Shown piece by piece: positions 15,637-23,416 of a stretch of DNA of 42,770 nt. Position numbers and translations under genes: made by a program. Each line of letters starts with the position of its first letter. Within the stretch, counting starts at the first letter, position 1. The stretch is from IMG/VR virus record IMGVR_UViG_3300013137_001104, positions 1 to 42,770 of that record. One strand, written 5' to 3'. Origin of the DNA: a virus. The notes below the pieces were generated by a model that was not told where the DNA came from, did no database searches, and saw nothing but the letters and a program-made list of their open reading frames with translations.

Positions 15637-16707
15637 TCATTCCCCGGTGGTTTCGAGCAATGAATACGGCATCACATAGAAGTAACGATAATTCTCAACA
15701 AGCCATTGAGGAGTCACTTCAAGATCCATTGGTGGGGTATGATACACCTGCGTGTAATAGGTGTACTCAGATTCCTGTGCTCCAAATTGCGTCTTGAAAT
15801 GATATACCCCTTGCTGACCAGGAAGTTTCGTGCCTCCCCAATTCCACCACTTCATTCCCCTTTGTGCCGCATCTCCCATTGCGGAAAATATCAACAAATT
15901 CATCGGGCATAAATGCCGATAATCCTCGACGATTGTCGGGCAGATATACTCGACCGTCTTGTTGAAATATTCAACGAGCAATGCCGCGCATCTATTGGCA
16001 TTAGAATCATTTGTCAGTGCGACGTATAGTTTATAGTCATGTCCTTTCTTGAAATACTTCCGGATCACATCAAACTCTTTGTCCTTGACGGGACCATCAA
16101 CTGCCGTCATTCCGATCCGATGTTGTTCTTTCAGAAACGCCCAGTCGTCAGGCCCATAAGACTCATACGCACAGCAGGTCTGCATCGACTTGATAATCTG
16201 ATTCCTGGCCTTTTGATGAATCAGATTCAGCAGATCCTTTGCAAACTGATCAGGACCCGTGAAAACAGGCAACGGAGTGATCATCCCAATCCTCGTATCC
16301 GGGAACACATCTCTTTTTGCAAAGAAGGCGTCATACATTTCTTGATCTTGATTGGGAGGAGTGATGAAAGTTGAAGAAAAGCACCCTGTCCATTTTGCAA
16401 TATTGTCAAATCCCTGCAACAGATACATCTCTGCCTGTGTGTCGTCTGCAAGGATTCCCGGATTGGATCCAAACCAAGGCAATGAATTCAGAACAGGTCC
16501 CAAAGGACCTTTCTTGATAAATGTCGGCAGCACCCCAACAATCTCGTCGTCCTCTATCGCCAGCAAATAATAGGGGAGCGCATCTGGACACATAACCCGA
16601 ATGAAGTCCCGGAATACCAGTGACGAGTTAAAGAGTGAATGATCGTGTTTCATCAAATATGCCGAGTATGCTGCATCTTTCTCTTGCGTCAATACCTCTA
16701 CTTTCAT
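15637..16707 (-). CDS. FemAB/GNAT-fold acyl- or aminoacyl-transferase
   Basis: A 356-residue protein with the double-GNAT layout of FemAB/Acetyltransf_6 proteins. The N-terminal half has YYLLAIEDDEIVGVLPTFIK. The C-terminal half has the diagnostic helix-strand-loop LLIFSAMGDAAQRGMKWWNW followed by GGTKLPGQQGVYHFKTQFGA, where the G-x-x-x-FK-x-x-FGA motif is characteristic. Such proteins add amino acids (from aminoacyl-tRNA) to peptidoglycan or acyl groups to exopolysaccharides and sugar nucleotides. In this island of nucleotide-sugar enzymes, modification of an amino-sugar is the likeliest role, by inference. GGGGGG precedes the ATG, and a candidate promoter motif lies 20 nt further upstream. 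Confidence 0.78.
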   Translation of the reverse strand: MKVEVLTQEKDAAYSAYLMKHDHSLFNSSLVFRDFIRVMCPDALPYYLLAIEDDEIVGVLPTFIKKGPLGPVLNSLPWFGSNPGILADDTQAEMYLLQGFDNIAKWTGCFSSTFITPPNQDQEMYDAFFAKRDVFPDTRIGMITPLPVFTGPDQFAKDLLNLIHQKARNQIIKSMQTCCAYESYGPDDWAFLKEQHRIGMTAVDGPVKDKEFDVIRKYFKKGHDYKLYVALTNDSNANRCAALLVEYFNKTVEYICPTIVEDYRHLCPMNLLIFSAMGDAAQRGMKWWNWGGTKLPGQQGVYHFKTQFGAQESEYTYYTQVYHTPPMDLEVTPQWLVENYRYFYVMPYSLLETTGE

Positions 16708-16726
16708 TGCACCCCCCTTTTTTTGG

Positions 16727-16738
16727 ATAATAAGTCAT
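16727..16738 (-). promoter_or_regulatory. Candidate phage promoter motif ATGACTTATTAT
   Basis: Minus-strand ATGACTTATTAT matches 9 of 12 positions of the GTGACATATAAT form of the motif and lies in the gap between the upstream epimerase and the FemAB-like gene, about 20 nt before the latter's ATG. It is a weaker member of the set. Confidence 0.3.
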
Positions 16739-16749
16739 TGTTTCTGTGA

Positions 16750-17691
16750 CTAAAAGATGTTTTCCTCGGCCAGGTAATACTTTATTGTCTCTTTCAATCC
16801 CTGATCCATTGGAACGGAATGTTCAAACTTCAGCACATCTTTCGCCTTGATCACATTTGCAATATGACGGCGAACATCTCCTGGTCGTGCCGGTTGGTAA
16901 TCGATCTGTCTATATTGGCACCCCATCAGTTCCCGGATTTCTTTCACAAGCCAGTTGATCGAATACTCATGGCCAGAGGCAACGTTGATTACCTCCCCTT
17001 TCAGATCCATGCGTTTACCCATCATAACTGCGGCCATGGCGGTATCTTTCACAAAGATGTAATCTCTGGTTTGTTCGCCATCTCCGTAGACTATGATCGG
17101 ATCTCCGCACTTGATTCGATTGATCGTCAAAGGAATGATGCCGGCATAGGATCCTGCATTCTGTCTGGGCCCATAGTTATTGAAAGGACGAATGATCGAT
17201 ATGTCGCAACCAAACGTTCTCACATAGGACAGGCAGATCATATCCCCCGCAGCCTTTGATGCAGCATAGGGCGTCGATGCTTTCCATGGATGGTTCTCAC
17301 ACATTGGCTCATACTGCGCAGATCCATAAACCTCCGAAGAGGAGAAGTGTACCATCTTTTTGAACAGTCCCATTCTCTGCATCTCACAAAGATTCTGAAC
17401 CATCGCAATATTTTGTTGTACATTTCCGTAAGGGTACTTGAGGGAATGCGGGAGAGGAACAACCGCAAGATTGTAAACCAAACCGGGCTTGAAATCGACA
17501 ATGAATCTGTACAAATCTTCCCAGTTTGAGACATCGACGTCTGCCCAAATGGCAGTGGGATTGATATTCTCTGGCTTTCCAAGAAAGAAATTATCAACAC
17601 AGCAGACAACATCAACCTGGTCGGCTAACAAATCGACCAGGTGACTCCCGATGAATCCCGCACCGCCTGTAACCATCACCCTCTTGATCAT
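16750..17691 (-). CDS. GalE/uronate-epimerase-like NAD-dependent sugar epimerase
   Basis: A 313-residue extended SDR. The start at 17691 overlaps the upstream stop (ATGA), so it is translationally coupled. Motifs are VMVTGGAGFIGSHLVDLL (Rossmann, residues 4-21), VYNLAVVPLP, SSSEVYG with the catalytic serine, YAASK (Tyr/Lys), RPFNNYGPRQ, GDGEQTRDYIFVKDTA and GEVINVASG. These define a UDP-sugar 4-epimerase/decarboxylase-type enzyme (GalE, WbpP, ArnA-like). All catalytic residues are present, so it should be active. Candidate substrates are UDP-GlcNAc, UDP-GlcA or their derivatives. It neighbours the DegT aminotransferase and FemAB-like genes. Confidence 0.92.
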   Translation of the reverse strand: MIKRVMVTGGAGFIGSHLVDLLADQVDVVCCVDNFFLGKPENINPTAIWADVDVSNWEDLYRFIVDFKPGLVYNLAVVPLPHSLKYPYGNVQQNIAMVQNLCEMQRMGLFKKMVHFSSSEVYGSAQYEPMCENHPWKASTPYAASKAAGDMICLSYVRTFGCDISIIRPFNNYGPRQNAGSYAGIIPLTINRIKCGDPIIVYGDGEQTRDYIFVKDTAMAAVMMGKRMDLKGEVINVASGHEYSINWLVKEIRELMGCQYRQIDYQPARPGDVRRHIANVIKAKDVLKFEHSVPMDQGLKETIKYYLAEENIF

Positions 17692-17990
17692 CCCCGATAT
17701 TCCTCCCAATGATGGAATGCGCCCATTCCAAGGAATTTGGCATCATCGAAGCCACAAATGTCTTCGGGATTTTCTGCAAGTGCATCAAACGTAACCATCT
17801 CCGTATACTCGACGATCTGCCCCCCAGCGAGTTCCCCGTATGTTCGATCATGTCCTTGATTTCTGAGTAACCGCCATTCTTTTTCAGAGAACCAAAGAGC
17901 ACCCGACAATGTTGTGACTGCTTGTGGGTGCTGGCGCAGATATTCCATGACCATTCTCGTTACTTCCTCATGGCTTGCTGTTGTGCCCAT
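17688..17990 (-). CDS. Hypothetical protein embedded in the sugar cluster
   Basis: A 100-residue protein with GGAGGAATGGT before its ATG. It overlaps the aminotransferase gene by 23 nt and the epimerase start by 4 nt. The sequence is acidic with a tryptophan-rich middle (LWFSEKEWRLLRNQG) and an acidic C-terminus (FHHWEEYRG). No motif or membrane segment is visible. Tight packing on both sides suggests co-expression with the sugar enzymes, but no function can be assigned. Confidence 0.72.
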   Translation of the reverse strand: MGTTASHEEVTRMVMEYLRQHPQAVTTLSGALWFSEKEWRLLRNQGHDRTYGELAGGQIVEYTEMVTFDALAENPEDICGFDDAKFLGMGAFHHWEEYRG

Positions 17991-19101
17991 ACCATTCCTC
18001 CTTTACCTCTAACCCATAATACCTCGGAAAAGAAATCGAATTGTTGTACAAATAATTCGACACCGCAAGACTCTCTATCCCCCCAAAGATATTTGGGTAC
18101 TTGTGGCACGCGTGTGTGCCGATCCCGGTTGCGAAACCTTTCCGCTTCATATATTCCATAACCGCAGGCCGTTCTCCATTCTTACAAACGGCGACATACG
18201 ACTGATAGATATGCGTACCATCATGCACAATGTCTGGTTTGATAATGATTGATTTCCTCAGGAATGGATCGTTATTGATCACATGGTCCCATTCGCTGGC
18301 AACCTTGATCCTCCAAGAGGTCAATCGATTGATTTTTTTCAACTGACTGAGCGCCAATGCCGCCGTGATGTCTGACATCTTATAGTTGTTGGCCTTGGGA
18401 TGAAAAAAGAATGGCGCCATGTTCTTTCCTCTGCGGTATGTTCTTTCATCCCCAAAACATGACAAACGCCTCATACGTTCAGCCAGATCATCATCCGCCG
18501 TACATATCAACCCACCTTCTCCCGTTGTGATGCCTTTACTGGCCTGGAGGGAGAAACATCCGATATGGCCAAATGTCCCCGCCTTTTTGAATTCTGTAGT
18601 TCCTGCGGAGCTTGGCTTTCTGATATTTGTTCCCAACGCGCAGGCAGCATCTTCGATGATCTTGAGTTCATGCTCCATCGCCAATTCGACAATTGGATTC
18701 ATATCACATCCCAGGCCAAAGATATGTACAGGGATAATCGCAACCGTCCTATCGGTAATTGCTCGCTCAATCAGACTGACGTCTGTGTTGTAACTTCCGA
18801 TCTTAACGTCAACCAAAACGGGAGTCGCACCAACATTGGTCACGGCAATCGCAGTCGCAGGAAAAGTGAAATCGGAAAGAATCACTTCATCACCTGGTCC
18901 AATATCAAGCGCCATGAGCGCCAGAGTCAATGCCATGGTACAATTCGTCGTACTGATGACATGCTCAATATCCAGATACTTTGCCGCAGCCTCCTCAAAT
19001 TCTTCAACCTTTGGGCCCTGAGCAACCCAACCAGATTGAAGTACTTCTCTGATCGCTTGAAAATCTTCCTCGTCATAATACGGTTTGATGAATGGAATCA
19101 T
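17968..19101 (-). CDS. DegT/DnrJ/EryC1 (WbpE/WlbC-like) sugar aminotransferase
   Basis: A 377-residue PLP enzyme of the sugar aminotransferase family. It starts IPFIKPYYDEEDFQAIREVL with the substrate loop GWVAQGPKVEEFE. PLP contacts follow at IIEDAACALG (D151), and CFSLQASKGITTGEGG holds the Schiff-base lysine K189. The C-terminal half has KANNYKMSDITAALALSQL, typical of the family. These enzymes convert a keto-sugar nucleotide to an amino sugar using glutamate. With the N-acetyltransferase immediately downstream and a WlbA-like oxidoreductase nearby, the natural reading is 3-amination of a UDP-3-keto-uronate (WbpE step). Exact substrate is inferred from context. Confidence 0.93.
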   Translation of the reverse strand: MIPFIKPYYDEEDFQAIREVLQSGWVAQGPKVEEFEEAAAKYLDIEHVISTTNCTMALTLALMALDIGPGDEVILSDFTFPATAIAVTNVGATPVLVDVKIGSYNTDVSLIERAITDRTVAIIPVHIFGLGCDMNPIVELAMEHELKIIEDAACALGTNIRKPSSAGTTEFKKAGTFGHIGCFSLQASKGITTGEGGLICTADDDLAERMRRLSCFGDERTYRRGKNMAPFFFHPKANNYKMSDITAALALSQLKKINRLTSWRIKVASEWDHVINNDPFLRKSIIIKPDIVHDGTHIYQSYVAVCKNGERPAVMEYMKRKGFATGIGTHACHKYPNIFGGIESLAVSNYLYNNSISFPRYYGLEVKEEWYGHNSKP

Positions 19102-19235
19102 TGCTCCTCCTTCTGTTTTATATTGTCTCGCTTCATCTCACATCCTGCGCATTCCCTCTTTATGTACGGGCATAGGTGATTGGGCAGAAAGGATTCGCAA
19201 TGAGGCATCAATCCAAAAATCTTTGGAACGGTCAT
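19098..19235 (-). CDS. Small cysteine-rich protein
   Basis: A 45-residue ORF starting MTVPKIFGLMPHCESF and containing four cysteines in C-x8-C-x6-C-x2-C spacing (HCES...LCPYIKRECAGCEMK), suggesting a small metal-binding or Fe-S fold. It fills the gap between the acetyltransferase stop and the aminotransferase start, overlapping the latter by 4 nt (ATGA). The ribosome site is weak. A longer in-frame start would overlap the acetyltransferase coding end and is less likely. Confidence 0.5.
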   Translation of the reverse strand: MTVPKIFGLMPHCESFLPNHLCPYIKRECAGCEMKRDNIKQKEEQ

Positions 19236-19243
19236 AATTGAAT

Positions 19244-19702
19244 TCACGGCACTATTTCCCCTTTGACACAATGAAAAGTGCTTCTGATAATTCTTCGACA
19301 AGGGTTGCCAACAACGCGATAACCAGCCGGAATGTTCTTTGTTACAACCGTGCCGGCTCCAATCATTGCTCCTTCGCCTATCTCAACTCCTGGAAGTATT
19401 ACAGAACCGGCTCCTATGCTCGCCTTTGTCTTGATCAGGATCGGTCGCCAATTCTCTTTACCGCTTGGCGGATAGCGATCATTGGTAAAAATTGTTCCAG
19501 GGCCCACGAACACATCATCCTCAATTGTGACTCCCTCGGGGATGAAACAATGCGCCCCGATTCTGCAACGTTTGCCAATAACAACTCCAGGGCCTATCTC
19601 TGCGAAGGCCCCAATGTTGCACTCCTCTCCAATTATGCAATTCCCATATATGTTGGTCAAGTGTGGGTGCCATATCTTGACCGTCGGGTGAATAGTCGGC
19701 AT
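19244..19702 (-). CDS. Left-handed beta-helix N-acetyltransferase, WbpD/WlbB-like
   Basis: A 152-residue hexapeptide-repeat acetyltransferase. ATG 19702 is preceded by GGGGGAAAGC. Repeats run through IYGNCIIGEECNIGAFAEIG, VVIGKRCRIGAHC and VTIEDDVFVGPG, then the active-site loop TIFTNDRYPP, then IGAGSVILPGVEIGEGAMIG and NIPAGYRVVGNPCRRI. The FTNDxYP loop and overall length match UDP-2-acetamido-3-amino-uronate N-acetyltransferases (WbpD/WlbB/PglB-type), which acetylate the 3-amino group with acetyl-CoA. Its gene follows the DegT aminotransferase order-wise, as in wbp/wlb clusters. A candidate promoter motif lies just upstream. Confidence 0.88.
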   Translation of the reverse strand: MPTIHPTVKIWHPHLTNIYGNCIIGEECNIGAFAEIGPGVVIGKRCRIGAHCFIPEGVTIEDDVFVGPGTIFTNDRYPPSGKENWRPILIKTKASIGAGSVILPGVEIGEGAMIGAGTVVTKNIPAGYRVVGNPCRRIIRSTFHCVKGEIVP

Positions 19703-19723
19703 GCTTTCCCCCTTCTCTGATTC

Positions 19724-19735
19724 ATTATAGATCAC
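19724..19735 (-). promoter_or_regulatory. Candidate phage promoter motif GTGATCTATAAT
   Basis: Minus-strand GTGATCTATAAT overlaps the end of the glycosyltransferase gap region and lies 22 nt before the acetyltransferase ATG, upstream of its GGGGG ribosome site. It has a perfect TATAAT hexamer preceded by GTGA, like three other intergenic copies. Confidence 0.42.
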
Positions 19736-19739
19736 GTTT

Positions 19740-20729
19740 TCAGAAGTCGTATATTTCTCTTGGCGCTAACCCTCCATGCATGTATCTGTCCTGTGTCTGA
19801 ATCAGATCAATCAAATACAAATACCTTTTCAGAATGGTCTTGGTCGAGAAGGTGCGAATTGCAAAATCTCTGCTATCCCTGCCGATCATCTCCCACATCT
19901 TGGGAGAACTACATAACGCCTCCAGTTTTTCTTTCAATGTTGACTTTGTCACAATCACGGTGGGGTTGTCGGGATACAAAGACATCACCCAGGGATCCAA
20001 ACAACCGATGATTGCATGCCCCAAGTACATCGATTCAATCCCGCTGATCCCCCATCCCCCGTGCAGCGATGTGAAAGTGCAATTGTGCTCTCTCTTTCTC
20101 TCCAGGCAGACCTTGTTGGAAACCTGCGATATAAACTCCAACTCGATCAAGCACCCTTTGGCTTTCAGCTGCTGAACAATCTCATGCAGAACTTCATATC
20201 CCTTGAGTGGCGATCCTGCCGACCCTGCGCAAATCCTCAGAACGGTGCTGAAACCATCCCACATATTGTGCATTGGAATATCTGCCGGCTCCATATCTCC
20301 ATACTTCGTGAAATAAGATCCGAGGTGATAGAATGAATTGGGAAGATGGCCAGTGATTGTCCAATCTGTCCCGGTGATGGCGGCGAGTCCTGTTTGTTCG
20401 TGGAACGCATTGACCTTTTGCCAGTTCTCTCTCAATTCAGATCCGTAATACTTCACGCAGCAGTTGTTGATGTTGAGGATCTCGTTGAAATCGATCCCGG
20501 GCCAATTGAAGATTGATCTCCCGAAGTGAAAAAAGTCGGCGGTCTTGCAAAACTCTGCCGCCTCCTCCTTTGCCTCTGGGGTATTCAGAATGATGTCCTT
20601 GTCATACTGGAAATGATCATCCCGTGCAATGATGCATCTCGCCTGGTGATTGGTATACTTATTGATCGCTCTCCATAGTGCTGTTGGTTGACCCCCTATA
20701 TTGAAGTCACTGATGATTGCAATTTTCAT
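19740..20729 (-). CDS. Glycosyltransferase-like protein (GT-B fold)
   Basis: A 329-residue protein; the second of two ATGs is used because GGAGG sits 6 nt before it and directly abuts the first. It begins MKIAIISDFNIGGQPTALWR, the start of a GT4-type GT-B enzyme. The C-terminal half has RICAGSAGSPLKGYEVLHEI (donor-site strand), then FTSLHGGWGISGIESMYLGH, the ES(M/L)xxGxP-like acceptor/donor loop in which glutamate contacts the nucleotide sugar. The last part (LYLIDLIQTQDRYMHGG) is helical. It overlaps the dehydrogenase-like gene by 23 nt. Probably transfers a sugar made by the neighbouring enzymes; acceptor unknown. Confidence 0.75.
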   Translation of the reverse strand: MKIAIISDFNIGGQPTALWRAINKYTNHQARCIIARDDHFQYDKDIILNTPEAKEEAAEFCKTADFFHFGRSIFNWPGIDFNEILNINNCCVKYYGSELRENWQKVNAFHEQTGLAAITGTDWTITGHLPNSFYHLGSYFTKYGDMEPADIPMHNMWDGFSTVLRICAGSAGSPLKGYEVLHEIVQQLKAKGCLIELEFISQVSNKVCLERKREHNCTFTSLHGGWGISGIESMYLGHAIIGCLDPWVMSLYPDNPTVIVTKSTLKEKLEALCSSPKMWEMIGRDSRDFAIRTFSTKTILKRYLYLIDLIQTQDRYMHGGLAPREIYDF

Positions 20730-21444
20730 TTTCATCCTCCGTATTCAGATCGAGCACTCCTTGAATGAAAGGATGGGGTTTCTTCGCGGCTAATAGCGGC
20801 AGATTCTGGCGTACGCAATGTCCGCCTATGATCCCTACCGGAGCGTCAAGATTATATCGCACAAGGTTGCGATTCTTGTGAACCTTCTGCACCAGGAAAT
20901 TGTAATCATAGTTGTAGCGCTTGACAAGATCGAAATTGAACCCCAACTCGTCAGCCATTTCCTTGCAATACCGCGCCCATTCGATATTGATCCCATAAAT
21001 GGCAGTGGAGGCAAGCTTCAAGAACTCCGTTATCTCAGGATCTTTGACGGCATGTATAGATAACCCGGCGTCCCGAAAGAATTGAGAAACAACTCCATCA
21101 GGATCATGTCCGGCAATCCATCTGGTATGCACCCTTATCGATACTGCCATGTTGTCATGTTTTCCTTCAATGGGAGAATGAAGTGCCCCCACCAACCTAC
21201 AAGTGCCGATGGGGACTGTAGAGAAGACAACGATTGCTTTGGGAAGGTGAGTCAAAGAATATTTCTTGACAATTTCAGCAAAATTCTTTGAATACGGAAT
21301 AGCCACCAACATGAGGTCATAAAGCTCTGGTGGTGCAATCATCCCATATTGAGGATCTTCAATGTAAATTTCATGTTGTTCTTGGATCGCTCCAAAAACC
21401 CCTTTCCCAACCTCTCCGTAACCGATCAATACAGCTTTCACCAT
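20707..21444 (-). CDS. Short UDP-sugar 6-dehydrogenase-like protein (WecC/WbpA family, C-domain missing)
   Basis: A 245-residue protein resembling the first two domains of UDP-GlcNAc/ManNAc dehydrogenases. The NAD-binding start is VLIGYGEVGKGVF. FSTVPIGTCRLV is the TVxPGTT-like loop. The linking helix region EITEFLKLASTAIYGINIEW with YNYDYN corresponds to the ELxKLxxNxxxAxxI segment. The end GIIGGHCVRQNLPLL matches the GGHCIPVDP active-site cysteine loop. Full-length family members are about 420 residues and add a C-terminal UDP-binding domain that is absent here. It may be a minimal enzyme, or bind a different substrate. AGGAGGTGA precedes the ATG. Activity is uncertain. Confidence 0.78.
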   Translation of the reverse strand: MVKAVLIGYGEVGKGVFGAIQEQHEIYIEDPQYGMIAPPELYDLMLVAIPYSKNFAEIVKKYSLTHLPKAIVVFSTVPIGTCRLVGALHSPIEGKHDNMAVSIRVHTRWIAGHDPDGVVSQFFRDAGLSIHAVKDPEITEFLKLASTAIYGINIEWARYCKEMADELGFNFDLVKRYNYDYNFLVQKVHKNRNLVRYNLDAPVGIIGGHCVRQNLPLLAAKKPHPFIQGVLDLNTEDENENCNHQ

Positions 21445-21458
21445 TCACCTCCTGGATG

Positions 21459-22121
21459 CTATTTCTTTTTCTGGTCAGGACCAGGTGCCGGGGGCGCTGG
21501 TGATTCGGTCGTTGGTTCATCCCACATGAAAGGCAGCGAAGAAATGAGGAGCCCGAAGTCGGGATCGTCAGCCAGATGTTCCACTTTGTCAAGCTCGAAA
21601 GTCATAATCTCCAGCTCGTTCTCCAATTCCATGATCTCCTCAATGTCGCGATTGAACTGAACCATGTTCTTGGCGGCGATCATTTCCTTCTGCGTGCCCA
21701 TGGGATTCTTTTTGATCCAGGCGTCGAATTTCGGAGCCAAGGAAGTCTGTGCGTCTTTCATCTCGTCAAACATATCCTTGGGGATCATTTGAATGTCCTT
21801 GGCCCGGTCGGAGTATCTGTTGTATGCTGCCGCCAGTTCCGGGTGCTTGTCGGTGATGTTGGACAACTCACCAAAGATGGCGGTAAGGAATTCGTCGATC
21901 TTTTCTTTGCGGACGGCCGCGACGTCTCCGTAAAGCTCGATCAACTTCTTGCGTTCTCGGTCATAGTGGTTGCTTGCGGATTCGACGTGGTCCTTGTTCC
22001 AACCGATCCAATAACGGATGGTGGCTGAAATCCCCGTGACCTTGGCCTCCTCAACGAACTTCGTGAGGATCTTTACCGCCGACAGAATCTTCTTGTTGCT
22101 CAACGTGACTTTCTTTTTCAT
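21459..22121 (-). CDS. DUF1617-like phage protein
   Basis: A 220-residue, almost wholly helical protein. The N-terminus (VTLSNKKILSAVKILTKFVE, RERKKLIELYGD) resembles DUF1617 family phage proteins, which are usually 130-180 residues. The middle is helical with charged residues, and the C-terminus ends in an acidic/proline-rich linker (PAPPAPGPDQKKK). AAAGGAGGAAAAGAG precedes the ATG. DUF1617 genes are found near tail and lysis genes, function unknown. Length and extra C-terminal helices differ from the usual family. Confidence 0.72.
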   Translation of the reverse strand: MKKKVTLSNKKILSAVKILTKFVEEAKVTGISATIRYWIGWNKDHVESASNHYDRERKKLIELYGDVAAVRKEKIDEFLTAIFGELSNITDKHPELAAAYNRYSDRAKDIQMIPKDMFDEMKDAQTSLAPKFDAWIKKNPMGTQKEMIAAKNMVQFNRDIEEIMELENELEIMTFELDKVEHLADDPDFGLLISSLPFMWDEPTTESPAPPAPGPDQKKK

Positions 22122-22219
22122 CTCTTTTCCTCCTTTGAATTTGTTTGTCCGCTTTCACATGCAAAAGTGCGCTTGGAGAGGTACACCCTGGCCAAATCGC
22201 ACAATTGCTTCCTACTTTG

Positions 22220-22231
22220 ATGATATGTGAC
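22220..22231 (-). promoter_or_regulatory. Candidate phage promoter motif GTCACATATCAT
   Basis: Minus-strand GTCACATATCAT follows directly after the stop of the upstream small gene, at the start of a 111-nt gap leading to the DUF1617-like gene. It differs from the GTGACATATAAT core at two positions. This is the weakest member, about 100 nt from the next ATG. Confidence 0.22.
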
Positions 22232-22232
22232 G

Positions 22233-22499
22233 TCAATGAATTGTCACCCCTGTTTTCTGGGTCGCAAGGGCAGGATTCTCTGGTTCCATAATCTCACCAG
22301 TTGAAGCGACTTCGTAATGCTTCTTTTTGTCCAGTTTGTATTTCTCTTGAACGATAGTTACAAAGCTCTGACTGGTCCAAGCCATCAAGCGCCCGAGCGC
22401 TTGAAAAATTGGGGTGACCAATTTCAGGTCATTCAGAAGCATCACATCCTCTGGCGTGAGGAATTTGCCTGTCCCGATGTATCTAATCTCGTCAGCCAT
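22233..22499 (-). CDS. Hypothetical small protein
   Basis: An 88-residue protein starting MADEIRYIGTGKFLTPEDVM. The ATG at 22499 overlaps the TGA of the upstream gene (TGATG) and has GAAGGG upstream. It contains a possible amphipathic helix (LVTPIFQALGRLMAWTSQSF) and an acidic, proline-containing tail. It is the last gene of a lysis-like cluster (transglycosylase plus membrane proteins) and is probably co-translated with it. No family recognised. Confidence 0.7.
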   Translation of the reverse strand: MADEIRYIGTGKFLTPEDVMLLNDLKLVTPIFQALGRLMAWTSQSFVTIVQEKYKLDKKKHYEVASTGEIMEPENPALATQKTGVTIH

Positions 22500-22693
22500 C
22501 ACTTTCCCTTCCTCTCTTTTTCTAACTGATCATAGACCATCTTCTCGGCTGCCCTCAGTGCCGGCTGTTCATTCTGAACGATCCTCTTTTCCAGAGGTTG
22601 ATATACAGGACCGAATGACACGGAAGCCAAAACCAAAAGGACAATCGCAATCGCCGTAATCACCAACAACGCAAGAAACTCCGTCACCTTCAT
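22499..22693 (-). CDS. Small single-pass membrane protein
   Basis: A 64-residue protein with one strongly hydrophobic N-terminal segment (FLALLVITAIAIVLLVLASV, residues 6-25) followed by a charged helix (LEKRIVQNEQPALRAAEKMV). Start and stop overlap both neighbours (ATGA and TGATG), so it is translated with the transmembrane protein upstream. A single TM plus a cytoplasmic or periplasmic helix is the layout of inner-membrane spanins and some holins. Next to a transglycosylase, a lysis role is reasonable but unproven. Confidence 0.75.
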   Translation of the reverse strand: MKVTEFLALLVITAIAIVLLVLASVSFGPVYQPLEKRIVQNEQPALRAAEKMVYDQLEKERKGK

Positions 22694-22914
22694 AACCTCT
22701 CCTTCATATCATACACTTTGTTTTCGATCACAATCCCACCCAACCGCGTAGAGTCTTTCAGCCTCTTGCCAATGATTATATCTTGTGCGTAAAAAATGCC
22801 AGCGATAAATCCGAGGATAAATATGATCAACGACCAAAAGGCGATCTTGTATCTGTCGCCGATGCCGACGCATTGTTTCAACTCCCCAATCTGATATGAA
22901 TGTTCCTCAGCCAT
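22690..22914 (-). CDS. Membrane protein in the lysis-like cluster
   Basis: A 74-residue protein. The ATG at 22914 (MAEEHSYQIGELKQ) is chosen over a longer frame because GAGGTG precedes it and the extension lies wholly inside the transglycosylase gene. One central transmembrane helix (IAFWSLIIFILGFIAGIFYA) separates a polar N-terminus from a basic C-terminus. It follows the transglycosylase stop by 1 nt. Holin-like or accessory lysis membrane protein is the best guess from context; no motif confirms it. Confidence 0.7.
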   Translation of the reverse strand: MAEEHSYQIGELKQCVGIGDRYKIAFWSLIIFILGFIAGIFYAQDIIIGKRLKDSTRLGGIVIENKVYDMKERL

Positions 22915-22915
22915 G

Positions 22916-23416
22916 CTACACCTCATTGATCTTTCTTGCGAGTGTGATAACCCTATCTGCCTGGCGTCCTCCGTTGGGGTCACCGATAGGCCATCCCTTG
23001 TACAGGATGATTGCTTTTCTATAGTCCCCCTTTGTGATCGCCAGTTTCTCCAGAAAGATTCGAGCGCCGATAATGCAATTGGCGTCTTCATAGTGCACCT
23101 TTTGAGGTATTTGCATTAACCCTTGATAGTTCTTGCTCGATACGGCGCTTCTGTTGAACGAGGATTCCGAATACATCAAAGAGAGCAGAAACGACTCCGA
23201 CAGCTTTGTCTGTCTGCTCGCTATTCGAATCGCTTCTGCGATCTTCCCCCCCGGATCTCCTATCCCCGCTTTGATTGCCGCTTCCCTCAACAAATCTGAT
23301 TTCTCCATCTGGGACTGATTTGACATCACTGGCTGGACCATCGACGTCAAGCCGACCTGTTGGTAAAGGACCACCAACATAACCACCGCTATCAACGCGC
23401 CTTGTAGCACCTTCAT
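22916..23416 (-). CDS. Membrane-anchored lytic transglycosylase (SLT domain), probable lysis enzyme
   Basis: A 166-residue protein. ATG 23416 follows GGAGGAGAAAAAAG. Residues 1-20 are a hydrophobic signal-anchor (VLQGALIAVVMLVVLYQQ). The catalytic domain spans about residues 55-160: SFLLSLMYSESSFNRSAVS holds the catalytic glutamate E84, and YQGLMQIPQ the GLMQ substrate motif (99-104). This is a soluble lytic transglycosylase (Slt/gene 5-type) fold, cleaving the MurNAc-GlcNAc bond. A signal-anchor form fits SAR-type endolysins or a virion-associated enzyme. Two small membrane proteins follow. The 5' part overlaps the zinc-ribbon gene by 329 nt in another frame. Confidence 0.85.
   Translation of the reverse strand: MKVLQGALIAVVMLVVLYQQVGLTSMVQPVMSNQSQMEKSDLLREAAIKAGIGDPGGKIAEAIRIASRQTKLSESFLLSLMYSESSFNRSAVSSKNYQGLMQIPQKVHYEDANCIIGARIFLEKLAITKGDYRKAIILYKGWPIGDPNGGRQADRVITLARKINEV

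Noticed and set aside
20861-20880. A GTGCGATATAAT-like match inside the dehydrogenase-like gene.
   Set aside because: Lies within coding sequence (Val-Arg-Tyr-Asn) and lacks the intergenic position of the candidate promoter set.
22118-22231. A short minus-strand frame (…QLCDLARVYLSKRTFACES…) ending ATGA-overlapped with the DUF1617-like gene.
   Set aside because: Stop-start overlap is suggestive, but no ATG/GTG with a ribosome site was found and another frame in the same gap looks equally plausible.
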